NCBI GenBank assembly: GCA_012329085.1
Contig: JAAXQB010000234.1
Location: 1 to 6,327 of the forward strand
DNA from: Methanosarcinales archaeon
Lineage (GTDB): Archaea; Halobacteriota; Methanosarcinia; Methanosarcinales; Methanosarcinaceae
Direction of reading: 5' to 3'
DNA: 6,327 nucleotides
Of this stretch, positions 1 through 6,326 are shown one piece after another. Position 1 is the first letter of the stretch. Each line of letters begins with the position of its first letter. Under the pieces are notes generated by a model. That model was not told the DNA's origin. It made no database searches and worked only from the letters and a program-made list of their open reading frames with translations. A program made the position numbers and the translations under genes.

Positions 1-109
1 ATCATGACTGATTGCACTATCTAAAAGTCTTGATAGAAAAAGTTGCCGTTGTTTGACCAAAAGAGCTAATAAGATAATCTGTATATAATTCCAATAAATT
101 TTTATCCAT
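1..109 (-). pseudogene. IS transposase, 5' end only, frameshifted
   Basis: N-terminal fragment of a DDE-type (probably IS4-like) transposase that continues beyond the left edge. From the ATG at 107-109 the frame reads MDKNLLELYTDYLISSFGQT and then TAT before it runs into a TAG at 17-19. If one base is dropped from the A5 run at 37-41 (T5 on the coding strand), the reading continues as LSRLLDSAISHD to base 1. That resembles my memory of transposases beginning with a similar 'SSF..TTAT.LS.LLD..ISHD' sequence. Both frames together give a plausible single protein, so this is either a real inactivating frameshift or a homopolymer sequencing error. No clear Shine-Dalgarno precedes the ATG. The IS family assignment is from memory and uncertain; that it is a transposase is fairly likely. 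Confidence 0.6.
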
Positions 110-162
110 AATTTGTTTAAATATATTCTAATAAACTATAAAAAAGATTGATGCGATTGTAA

Positions 163-188
163 TTTAGTCAATGCGTAACATCAGACAG
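163..188. mobile_element. Candidate outer end of the IS element
   Basis: About 55-80 nt upstream of the transposase start lies a non-monotonous stretch, read outside-in on the minus strand as CTGATGTTACGCATTGAC (168-185). It stands out from the surrounding AT-rich DNA and sits where the terminal inverted repeat of an IS would be expected. The matching repeat at the other end is outside the window, so neither the boundary nor the target-site duplication can be shown. Confidence 0.25.
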
Positions 189-305
189 TAATAAAAATTT
201 CATCATTTTTCTCTTATTCGTTTGTAACTAGAATTAATTGTATTTAATATGAATATATTATTGAATGTAGTTTTATGTTATATCTGCCAAATAATATAAA
301 TTTTT

Positions 306-1358
306 TCATGAATTGCTTCCAAACTCTAATTTAATAATATTACTTACTTTTTTAGCTGTTTTAGATATATCATATTCTTCTTCAATTTTTTTTCTTCCAT
401 TGTGACCAATTCTATTTCTTAACTCATGATTAATAATTAATTTTTCAAGACTATCCATCCACTCTTCTTCATCAGCACATAAAAATCCGTTATTACCACT
501 AGTTATAAGATAATTGGCTTCACCTATGTTACTACACACAGCGGGAATTCCAAAACCCATATATTGAATCGCCTTAAATGCACATTTTCCCTTCTCCCAA
601 TCTCCATTAAACATTGGCATCACCCCTATATCAAAAGATTTTAGTTCGTCCAATTCAGTTTCCAGCGTCCAATCTTTAATTTCCATGTTTACATTTCTAA
701 TTTTTAAAACTTTGTTTTTAGCCTTATTAGCCCCTACCACTACAAATCTAATATTATATCTGCTTCCTAATTTTTCTAAAGGATTTTTAATTAAATTTAA
801 ATATTTTATAGTTGATGGAGATCCCATCCAACCTATAACGATTTCAGTCTTTTTAATATGTTTTTTAATAGAGTATTTTTCCGTATTTATTGATGTGGGT
901 ATTAAATAAACATTGTCATTGAATTTTTCTGCCTCTTCTTTTAGAAAATGGCTCCCTACAAATAAAACATCAGAAATTTCAAACATTTTATAAATTTCAG
1001 AATTGAATAAAAATGTTGCATCATCAATATCAAAAATCATATTTTTGTTATATTTTTTTAAAATTTTATTTAGTTTTAACGATCCTAAAAGATGGTCACC
1101 TCTCTGAACAAATAAAATATCATTTTTATCTGCCCTCAAGCTTTTAAATAATCTATTTAAAAAATAAAAGGGATATTTAAGTTTAAGATGGGCTGGGGTT
1201 GGTGGTGGACTTGTTGCAGGTGATATAAGTATTTCCGTTTTAAAATTATTTCGTAAACATTGTTCTAAATAGTATATTCGATATCTTGAAGCTGCATTCT
1301 TAAGGTCGCCTTCTGGAAAAAATATGAGTTTTATATTTTCAGTTCCTATATACATCAT
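306..1358 (-). CDS. GT-B glycosyltransferase (GT4-like, DIDDA subtype)
   Basis: A 350-residue cytoplasmic glycosyltransferase, probably adding one sugar to a lipid-linked or surface glycan. The N-terminal domain (about residues 8-155) starts with a beta strand, IKLIFFPEGD, followed by ASRYRIYYLEQ, and carries the DIDDA motif at 110-114. The hinge is at YLIPTSINTEKY (151-162). The C-terminal nucleotide-sugar domain starts at IVIGWMGSPST (173-183) and includes a KGKCAFKAIQYMGFGIPAV segment (256-274) and NNGFL (289-293). The canonical EX7E motif is absent: the second Glu is Gln265, which matches a recognisable GT4 subgroup with a 'K..K.iqYM..G.P' signature. There are two consecutive ATG codons; I use the first, since TGA lies three codons upstream, and no strong ribosome site separates them. 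A proline-rich stretch at 46-56 is unusual. No predicted membrane segment. The gene is 228 bp from asnB, so it may have its own promoter. Donor and acceptor cannot be told. Confidence 0.88.
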   Translation of the reverse strand: MMYIGTENIKLIFFPEGDLKNAASRYRIYYLEQCLRNNFKTEILISPATSPPPTPAHLKLKYPFYFLNRLFKSLRADKNDILFVQRGDHLLGSLKLNKILKKYNKNMIFDIDDATFLFNSEIYKMFEISDVLFVGSHFLKEEAEKFNDNVYLIPTSINTEKYSIKKHIKKTEIVIGWMGSPSTIKYLNLIKNPLEKLGSRYNIRFVVVGANKAKNKVLKIRNVNMEIKDWTLETELDELKSFDIGVMPMFNGDWEKGKCAFKAIQYMGFGIPAVCSNIGEANYLITSGNNGFLCADEEEWMDSLEKLIINHELRNRIGHNGRKKIEEEYDISKTAKKVSNIIKLEFGSNS

Positions 1359-1586
1359 ACCACATCATATAAATAATTCCATTTACAAAACATTACAATT
1401 ATGTTTTTTATTTTCAAATAATTTTTTTCATCGCAAATTAACATATTCTCCACATTACCATTATTTTAGTCAATCGAAATTTTTAATTTTCATCACCATT
1501 CTCTATAATTCATAAAGTTCCCATCATTAATAAATATATTGAAGTGAGCAAATATCATTTTTCTCACACCACATGTTTTACCATAT
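1359..1586. other. Intergenic gap between asnB and the downstream glycosyltransferase
   Basis: AT-rich, with no convincing ORF on either strand. It should hold the end of the asnB transcript and possibly a promoter for the glycosyltransferase at 306-1358. A TTATTTATAT motif at 1367-1376 lies only about 10 nt before the ATG, too close to be a standard archaeal TATA box for a transcript carrying the whole gene. I could not place a promoter with confidence. Confidence 0.5.
1544..1567 (-). terminator. Weak hairpin downstream of asnB
   Basis: Starting 20 nt after the asnB stop, the minus strand reads GTGAG, 14 intervening bases, then CTCAC: a 5-bp stem that could extend by three A-T pairs past one mismatch. 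It is the only hairpin of any note in this gap. No long U tract follows, so its role as a terminator is a guess. Confidence 0.2.
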
Positions 1587-3392
1587 TTAAACATTAACAA
1601 AATATGAATCATACCACCCAGCATAACATAAACATTTCCACAACAAAACACTATAATCTCCACTCCCTTTTCTATGTCGCCCCCCTATTTCATGAATTCG
1701 ATTCTGATTCAAATATGGTGTAATCTTAATTTTCTCTTCCGATAAATATTCATCCAACATATCACTTTTAAACCACTCCTTAATAGGCACATCAAACCCA
1801 TGCTTCTTTCTCTGCATTACATCTTTAGGCAAAATATCGCATACGCTCATCTTAAGTAAATGCTTATTCAATTTTATAGTGGATGGTGCATTATATGCTA
1901 ATTGCAACAAATTATGATCTAAAAAAGGAACTCTTGCTTCAAGCGAATTCGCCATTGTCATCTTATCCACTTTCATTAACAAATCATCGGGTAGCCAATA
2001 ATCGATATCAAATTTTAACATACAATTTAAATAATCTTTATTACTATGGAATAAAGAACGAGTATCATTCCAATTATTCTCAATTCTTAAAATCTTAGCA
2101 TTCAAATGACCACTATCACGCAATTTTAAACGATAAAAATAACTGTTCTCTTGCGTTGTCCTTGAGCCTAAATATAAAAGATATTTCTTTAAAGCACACT
2201 CTCCAATACCATCTCCCAATCTAAAAGCCAATTTTTTCAATAAATTTGGAAAATATTTCAATGTATTGTATATTTTAAGTTCTGATGAATATCGTTTATA
2301 TCCTGCAAATGCTTCATCACCACCTTCACCACTCAAAATAACTTTCACTCTTTTTCTCGCTACTTTCGAGATTAAATAAGTCGGTAAAATCGCAGGATCT
2401 GCTAATGGCTCGTCCATATGATATATTAATTTTGGTAACAAATTCACATTATCTATATCCACCCACTCTTCTGTGTGATCTGTTTCAAAATGTTCTGCAA
2501 CATTTCTTGCATAAGAAGTTTCATCGTATTTTGCACCATAAAATCCAACCGAAAATGTTTTTATTGGCTCAGAAGAAAAATCACTTGCTATTGCAGTTAT
2601 TGTGGATGAGTCAACACCTCCAGAAAGAAATACACCCACTGGCACATCAGCTATAAGTCTTCTCTCCACTGATTCTTTTAATAGATTTAAAACATTTTCT
2701 TTAAAATAAGTTTCATTTTTATGAATTGGTTTATATTCAAGAGTCCAATACTTTTTCTTTTTTATGCCATTTTTATTCACCACCATATAATTACTTGGCT
2801 CCAATTTTTGTATGCCCTTAAATATTGTCAAAGGAGCAGGAACATATCGAAGGTTAAAGTAATTTGCCAATGCTTGTTCATCCAACTCTCGTTTAATATC
2901 GTTATACTCAAGAATTGATTTTATTTCCGAAGCAAAAACAACAATTTTATCAATTATCGTGTAATAAAGTGGTTTGATACCCATTCGATCCCGTGCTAAA
3001 AACAGCTCATTTTTATTTGTATCCCATAGAGCTATCGCAAACATGCCATTGAATTTTTTCAAACAATCATAACCATATTCTTCATAAGAATGCACAATTA
3101 CTTCAGTATCAGAATGTGTGGAAAAATGATATCCTTTCTGCTCTAACTCTTTTCTCAACTCTTTGAAATTATATATTTCTCCGTTGAATACTACTACAAT
3201 ACTTCCATCCCCATTAAAAATTGGTTGACTTCCAGTACCAAGATCTATAATACTTAGGCGGCGCATTCCCATAGATATATTATTATCTACATAGTACCCA
3301 GCTTCATCTGGACCTCTATGGGTAATTTTATCACACATTCTTTTTACAAGCTGCTTTTCTGATGCACCATATATGCCCGCTATACCACACAT
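1587..3392 (-). CDS. asnB: AsnB-type glutamine-hydrolysing amidotransferase (asparagine synthase)
   Basis: A full-length, 601-residue class-II glutamine amidotransferase/ATP-PPi synthetase. The N-terminal glutaminase domain (2-~210) begins with MCGIAGIYG, so processing would expose the nucleophilic Cys. It carries HRGPDE (25-30), MRRLSIIDL (43-51), FNGEIYN (69-75) and LARDRMGIKPLYY (132-144). The synthetase domain (~230-601) has the ATP-binding PP-loop SGGVDSS (257-263), DEPLADPA (327-334), SGEGGDEAFAGYKRY (354-368) and LPDDLLMKVDKMTMANSLEA (467-486). No key motif is missing. The family converts aspartate, glutamine and ATP to asparagine; paralogues in glycan loci amidate sugar uronic acids instead (WbpS-type enzymes are annotated this way). 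The glycosylation setting makes that second role plausible, but sequence alone does not decide it. The start is fixed by the Cys2 requirement and by a GGGGG site (3399-3403) 6 nt upstream. It begins 1 nt after the stop of the upstream glycosyltransferase, implying co-transcription and coupled translation. Confidence 0.95.
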   Translation of the reverse strand: MCGIAGIYGASEKQLVKRMCDKITHRGPDEAGYYVDNNISMGMRRLSIIDLGTGSQPIFNGDGSIVVVFNGEIYNFKELRKELEQKGYHFSTHSDTEVIVHSYEEYGYDCLKKFNGMFAIALWDTNKNELFLARDRMGIKPLYYTIIDKIVVFASEIKSILEYNDIKRELDEQALANYFNLRYVPAPLTIFKGIQKLEPSNYMVVNKNGIKKKKYWTLEYKPIHKNETYFKENVLNLLKESVERRLIADVPVGVFLSGGVDSSTITAIASDFSSEPIKTFSVGFYGAKYDETSYARNVAEHFETDHTEEWVDIDNVNLLPKLIYHMDEPLADPAILPTYLISKVARKRVKVILSGEGGDEAFAGYKRYSSELKIYNTLKYFPNLLKKLAFRLGDGIGECALKKYLLYLGSRTTQENSYFYRLKLRDSGHLNAKILRIENNWNDTRSLFHSNKDYLNCMLKFDIDYWLPDDLLMKVDKMTMANSLEARVPFLDHNLLQLAYNAPSTIKLNKHLLKMSVCDILPKDVMQRKKHGFDVPIKEWFKSDMLDEYLSEEKIKITPYLNQNRIHEIGGRHRKGSGDYSVLLWKCLCYAGWYDSYFVNV

Positions 3393-3393
3393 T

Positions 3394-4512
3394 TTATGCC
3401 CCCAATTCGTTTTCCACTTTCTCTGCCGTCTTTTTATCAGTAGCAGTCACCATATCTGCCATGTTATATATGTATTTATTAATAACATTTTTTACCCATG
3501 GTCCTTCAACCGCACCTTCTCCTCTAAAACTCATTACTGATTTACCTCCTTTCCACTTTGAAACAAAAACAGAAATGAGTCCACCTTCCCAATTTCTTCC
3601 ATCAATAATATCAAATTTATCTAATGAAATTCCCTTTAAACTACCCAATAAACTATATACAAATCGAGAATAGGCTTCCCCCTCTACATATCTTACTCTG
3701 TAATACTTTACCCCATCTAATATTTCCTCTTTTGCACCACCTATTCTCGTAGATATAACAGAAACATCACATATATTTGATAGTGCCTTAGATAATTCAT
3801 GGACTTGCATACCTGCACCCGAGAGGTGATATGGGGGGGCAAAAAGTGAACAAAAACAAATATTTTGTATTTTTTTTTTACCGCATAATTCAGAATATAA
3901 ATCATAAACCCGATTGGCAACTACATTAAACGAAAAATTTTCTACTACATAATCTCTTATCTGCATCCTATCCAAATTTGAACACCTTATTATACCTTCT
4001 GCTAATTTTTTAGGGTTTTTTGTTTCCACTACCACTCCAATTTCTTTTTTTATCACTTCTGTTCCTGCTCCTATTGGCGTAGTAACTATTGGGATGCCAC
4101 ATGCCATCGCTTCAAGCATTGAATTCGAGAATCCTTCCATACTTATTGCAGGTAAAACAAAAACATCCATAGCATTTAATAGCATGGGTAGTTTTTCATG
4201 AGTTACTGCACCAATAAATGTAACACGATCATTTAAATCAAGCATATCAACTAAAATTTCAAGATTGTTTTTTTCACGACCATCACCAACAATAAACAAT
4301 TTTGTTTCTGAATCTAAATATTTTAATGATTCAATCAAATATCGAAGACCTTTTTCTTGAGATAACCGACCTACATTGATTATATTTAACCCTGAACCAA
4401 AAGTCACATGAAAATAATTTTTTACCCATTCCTTTTGCTTTTTTTTATTCAACGGTTTAAATTGATTTATATCTACACCATTTGGCACAACTTGTATTTG
4501 TTTATTTATCAT
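3394..4512 (-). CDS. GT4-like glycosyltransferase with circularly permuted domains
   Basis: A 372-residue protein whose two GT-B Rossmann halves are in reversed order. Residues 1-~210 are the donor-binding half that is normally C-terminal: QVVPNGVDINQFKP (7-20), INVGRLSQEKG (45-55, with Arg49 and Lys54), FIVGDGRE (73-80), RVTFIGAVTHEKLP (96-109) and EGFSNSMLEAMACGIPIV (126-143), containing the EX7E pair Glu126/Glu134. Residues ~214-372 are the half that is normally N-terminal: ICFCSLFAPPYHLSGAGMQV (218-237), FDIIDGRNWEGGL (300-312), MSFRGEG (327-333) and ADMVTATDKKTAEKVENELG (352-371). In ordinary GT4 enzymes the last segment leads directly into the VVPNGVD hinge, so the C-terminus would join onto the N-terminus. 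All recognisable motifs are intact and the frame is open throughout. The joint (Gly211-Gln216) is coded by an A10 run. A TAA seven codons upstream excludes an in-frame missing N-domain, and no Shine-Dalgarno is visible. It probably acts in glycan assembly with asnB. Alternative: remnants of two different glycosyltransferases fused tail to head. Confidence 0.85.
   Translation of the reverse strand: MINKQIQVVPNGVDINQFKPLNKKKQKEWVKNYFHVTFGSGLNIINVGRLSQEKGLRYLIESLKYLDSETKLFIVGDGREKNNLEILVDMLDLNDRVTFIGAVTHEKLPMLLNAMDVFVLPAISMEGFSNSMLEAMACGIPIVTTPIGAGTEVIKKEIGVVVETKNPKKLAEGIIRCSNLDRMQIRDYVVENFSFNVVANRVYDLYSELCGKKKIQNICFCSLFAPPYHLSGAGMQVHELSKALSNICDVSVISTRIGGAKEEILDGVKYYRVRYVEGEAYSRFVYSLLGSLKGISLDKFDIIDGRNWEGGLISVFVSKWKGGKSVMSFRGEGAVEGPWVKNVINKYIYNMADMVTATDKKTAEKVENELGA
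3399..3403 (-). promoter_or_regulatory. Ribosome binding site of asnB
   Basis: GGGGG on the coding strand, 6 nt before the asnB ATG. It can pair with a CCUCC anti-Shine-Dalgarno using one G-U pair. It is encoded by the last codons of the upstream glycosyltransferase (Leu-Gly-Ala), so the two genes share bases here. Confidence 0.45.
3870..3879 (-). repeat. A10 homopolymer at the domain joint of the permuted glycosyltransferase
   Basis: Ten consecutive A on the coding strand encode Lys212-Lys214 and the first base of Ile215, where the donor half meets the acceptor half. A C7 tract lies 30 nt further downstream (3833-3839), coding for Ala-Pro-Pro. Both are prone to polymerase slippage and to sequencing error, and a one-base change would separate the halves. 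Confidence 0.9.
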
Positions 4513-4523
4513 ATTTTTTACTG

Positions 4524-4545
4524 TATAAATTTATAAAATTATACA
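4524..4545 (-). promoter_or_regulatory. Possible archaeal TATA element for the glycosyltransferase-asnB unit
   Basis: The minus strand reads TGTATAATTTTATAAATTTATA, ending 12 nt before the ATG. A TATA box centred near 4540 would place the transcription start about 27 nt downstream, close to the ATG, giving a leaderless mRNA; this fits the absence of a Shine-Dalgarno. A second candidate, ATACTTTTAAATAG, is at 4603-4616. The whole gap is AT-rich, so either could be chance. Confidence 0.25.
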
Positions 4546-4547
4546 CA

Positions 4548-4563
4548 AAGAGAAATTTCTCTT
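4548..4563. promoter_or_regulatory. Perfect 16-bp palindrome upstream of the glycosyltransferase-asnB unit
   Basis: AAGAGAAATTTCTCTT is identical to its reverse complement, with no mismatch. It ends 35 nt upstream of the glycosyltransferase ATG, immediately upstream of the TATA-like motif. Its form suits a binding site for a dimeric regulator. It has no spacer, so an RNA hairpin from it would be poor. There is no second copy in the window to support a regulon. Confidence 0.35.
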
Positions 4564-4757
4564 GTTATTCATAGTTTTGCATAAAATTAATTTAACGCTA
4601 AACTATTTAAAAGTATCTATCAATGCATTTTTATAATTATTAAAACAAATAAAAAATTTTATTAAGTTTGTTTCAAAATTAAAATCGTATGCATAAATCA
4701 ATTATATATTTATCATATTCGAGACAATGTTATTAACATTAAATCAAAAACTTAAAT

Positions 4758-6215
4758 CTATTCATTTGATAATATGTTCTTCACTGCATCGCGCACATTC
4801 TTATCAAATTTTAAGATTAAAACAACATACGTCACCCCTCCAATAAATATTGGAATAAGCAATAGTAATATTCCATCCAATGGAAACAATAAACGATAAA
4901 TTCCTACAATTATGCCCATCACACACGAAGCTTTCAAAATATTAATCAAACTATCTACTTCCACTTTTATATTTATAATATTTTTTATTATGTAATATGC
5001 AAAAACAGCACTAATTGACATAGATACTAAAGTTGCAATTGCAGCACCTTCTATTCCAATAATGGGTATTAATAATAAATTTAATATAACATTAGATATT
5101 GCTGCAGCTACCGTAACTTTGAATGCATCTTTTTGACGATTCATTGCACCAAGATATGTTGTGAAAAATAAATTGAAAACATTTACTATTTGCACAATCA
5201 ATATTATACTAAATGTAATATTCCCTTTAACAAATTCTGCACCATAAAAAAAATACAACATTTTATCACCAAGTAAAACACCACCAATCAGCGTAGGCAC
5301 TGCAAGTATTAATGAATATGTGATTGCTTTTGAAAATGATTTTTCGATAAGTTCAAACCCTTGATTGGCATTCCATCTACTAATTTTTGGCCATAATACC
5401 GAGATAAGTGATACTGTTGTAAATGTGCCAAAAGATGCAAGTTGTATTGTAATCTGATATATACCCACTTCCATATTTCCAAGAAAGTATCCAATCAGGA
5501 TTCGATCAGTGTACATATACATCATTGCACCACTTGATGTTAAAAATACCCAAAATGAAAATGTTGATAGGCTTTTAAGATGCCTCAATCTAAATCGTGA
5601 CAATTTAAGGTCAAAAAATCGTAAATCTAAGAGTGCTCCAATTACAATCCCAAATATTAAGCCACCAACAAGTCCTATGACCTCAAATCCTAAAAAGACT
5701 GCAATAACCTGCACAAAAACTCGTGAAATATGATTAATAAATCCAGTTATTGCAGACACTCCAACCTTACCCTGCCCCACAATACCAGTAGATGCTATAC
5801 TTTGTATGGCAAACATACCTATTGAAATTAATAGCCAATCAAATAACCCAGCAGCATCAAGATCAACAAAAATCCATCGAAGTTGAGAGAGTGATAAAAT
5901 AACTGAACTTGTAAATATGATTTTTATCAAAAGAAATGCAGTAAAATATTTATTTGGCTCTTTACCTTCACTAATTCTTTTTATGGCAGCAGTACCAAAT
6001 CCTCCATCACCAACTATATTAACAATTCCGATATATGAAAGAAATAAAAAATACGATCCAAGTATTTCAGCACCTAATACATGAGAAAAGTACATAGTAC
6101 TTAAAAAACCAATAAAAGTAAATACAATTCGACTTGCTAATGATAGTATATTTTGTCTTTCAATTTCGTTTATACGCATTATGCGAGAAATAATGGAATT
6201 GAAAATATGTTTCAT
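4758..6215 (-). CDS. Lipid-linked oligosaccharide flippase (Wzx/AglR-like, MOP superfamily)
   Basis: A 485-residue integral membrane protein that would move a lipid-linked glycan from the cytoplasmic to the outer face of the membrane. Length and layout fit the polysaccharide biosynthesis (Polysacc_synt) family. I count about 14 hydrophobic segments, near residues 23-45, 51-70, 90-113, 125-148, 160-178, 180-199, 218-240, 251-275, 300-324, 333-356, 365-386, 388-411, 424-442 and 448-468. Typical family stretches are STMYFSHVLGAEILGSYFLF (39-58), DGGFGTAAIKR (70-80), YTDRILIGYFLGNMEVGIYQ (235-254) and GAAIATLVSM (390-399). Which glycan it carries is unknown. The start is ambiguous: Met1 follows AATTATAAATTCTT-type AT-rich DNA with no ribosome site, and Met13 (MRINEIERQN) is an equally plausible start that would match shorter relatives. 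A possible upstream gene ends 15 nt before Met1. Confidence 0.92.
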   Translation of the reverse strand: MKHIFNSIISRIMRINEIERQNILSLASRIVFTFIGFLSTMYFSHVLGAEILGSYFLFLSYIGIVNIVGDGGFGTAAIKRISEGKEPNKYFTAFLLIKIIFTSSVILSLSQLRWIFVDLDAAGLFDWLLISIGMFAIQSIASTGIVGQGKVGVSAITGFINHISRVFVQVIAVFLGFEVIGLVGGLIFGIVIGALLDLRFFDLKLSRFRLRHLKSLSTFSFWVFLTSSGAMMYMYTDRILIGYFLGNMEVGIYQITIQLASFGTFTTVSLISVLWPKISRWNANQGFELIEKSFSKAITYSLILAVPTLIGGVLLGDKMLYFFYGAEFVKGNITFSIILIVQIVNVFNLFFTTYLGAMNRQKDAFKVTVAAAISNVILNLLLIPIIGIEGAAIATLVSMSISAVFAYYIIKNIINIKVEVDSLINILKASCVMGIIVGIYRLLFPLDGILLLLIPIFIGGVTYVVLILKFDKNVRDAVKNILSNE

Positions 6216-6230
6216 TAATTATAAATTCTT

Positions 6231-6326
6231 TTAATGTATAATGCTTCTTTTGATCATTGTTTCAATATTTGACAAAAAACGAATGATTTTATTGTAATCA
6301 ATTATGTTATTTTTAAGAGTGTTTAA
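6231..6326 (-). CDS. Possible C-terminal tail of an upstream gene (partial)
   Basis: From the right edge, one minus-strand frame is open for 31 codons, ending in TAA at 6231-6233. It reads LNTLKNNIIDYNKIIRFLSN, continues through IETMIKRSIIH, and stops 15 nt before the flippase ATG. The composition and tight spacing would suit the end of a co-transcribed glycosylation gene. In DNA this AT-rich an open frame of this length can also arise by chance, and no family is recognisable. Confidence 0.3.
   Translation of the reverse strand, partial: LNTLKNNIIDYNKIIRFLSNIETMIKRSIIH

Larger units (their letters stand above)
4513..4757. other. Intergenic gap between flippase and permuted glycosyltransferase
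   Basis: A 245-bp, very AT-rich stretch. I read all three minus-strand frames and found no remnant of a glycosyltransferase N-domain, and no plausible gene on either strand. It contains the 16-bp palindrome at 4548-4563, TATA-like motifs, and a 15-nt inverted repeat (AATGTTA-T-TAACATT, 4726-4740) starting 17 nt after the flippase stop. Read as a hairpin, that repeat is weak and has no U tract after it. Confidence 0.5.

Noticed and set aside
110..305. A gene or terminator between the IS fragment and the first glycosyltransferase
   Set aside because: No open frame, hairpin or U tract of note; only a candidate IS end around 163-188.
685..909. Open frame of 74 codons on the plus strand
   Set aside because: Lies antisense inside the 306-1358 glycosyltransferase and shows no protein-like motif.
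1324..1515. Open frame of 63 codons on the plus strand, partly in the 1359-1586 gap
   Set aside because: Low-complexity Phe/Ile/Ser/Tyr-rich translation typical of AT-rich noncoding DNA, overlapping the start of a real gene, with no ribosome site.
1883..3673. Several plus-strand open frames of 65-103 codons over asnB and the permuted glycosyltransferase
   Set aside because: All are antisense shadows of well-supported genes, with His/Leu/Pro-rich implausible translations.
4726..4740. Inverted repeat as a terminator of the flippase gene
   Set aside because: All but two bases of the arms are A or T, the spacer is one base, and no U tract follows, so it is too weak to call.
4513..4757. A missing N-terminal domain of the permuted glycosyltransferase in the upstream gap
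   Set aside because: A TAA lies seven codons upstream in frame, and no other frame shows the expected Rossmann or glycine-rich motifs.
5309..5733. Open frames of 61 (minus) and 74 (plus) codons inside the flippase
   Set aside because: Out-of-frame shadows of a clear membrane protein gene.
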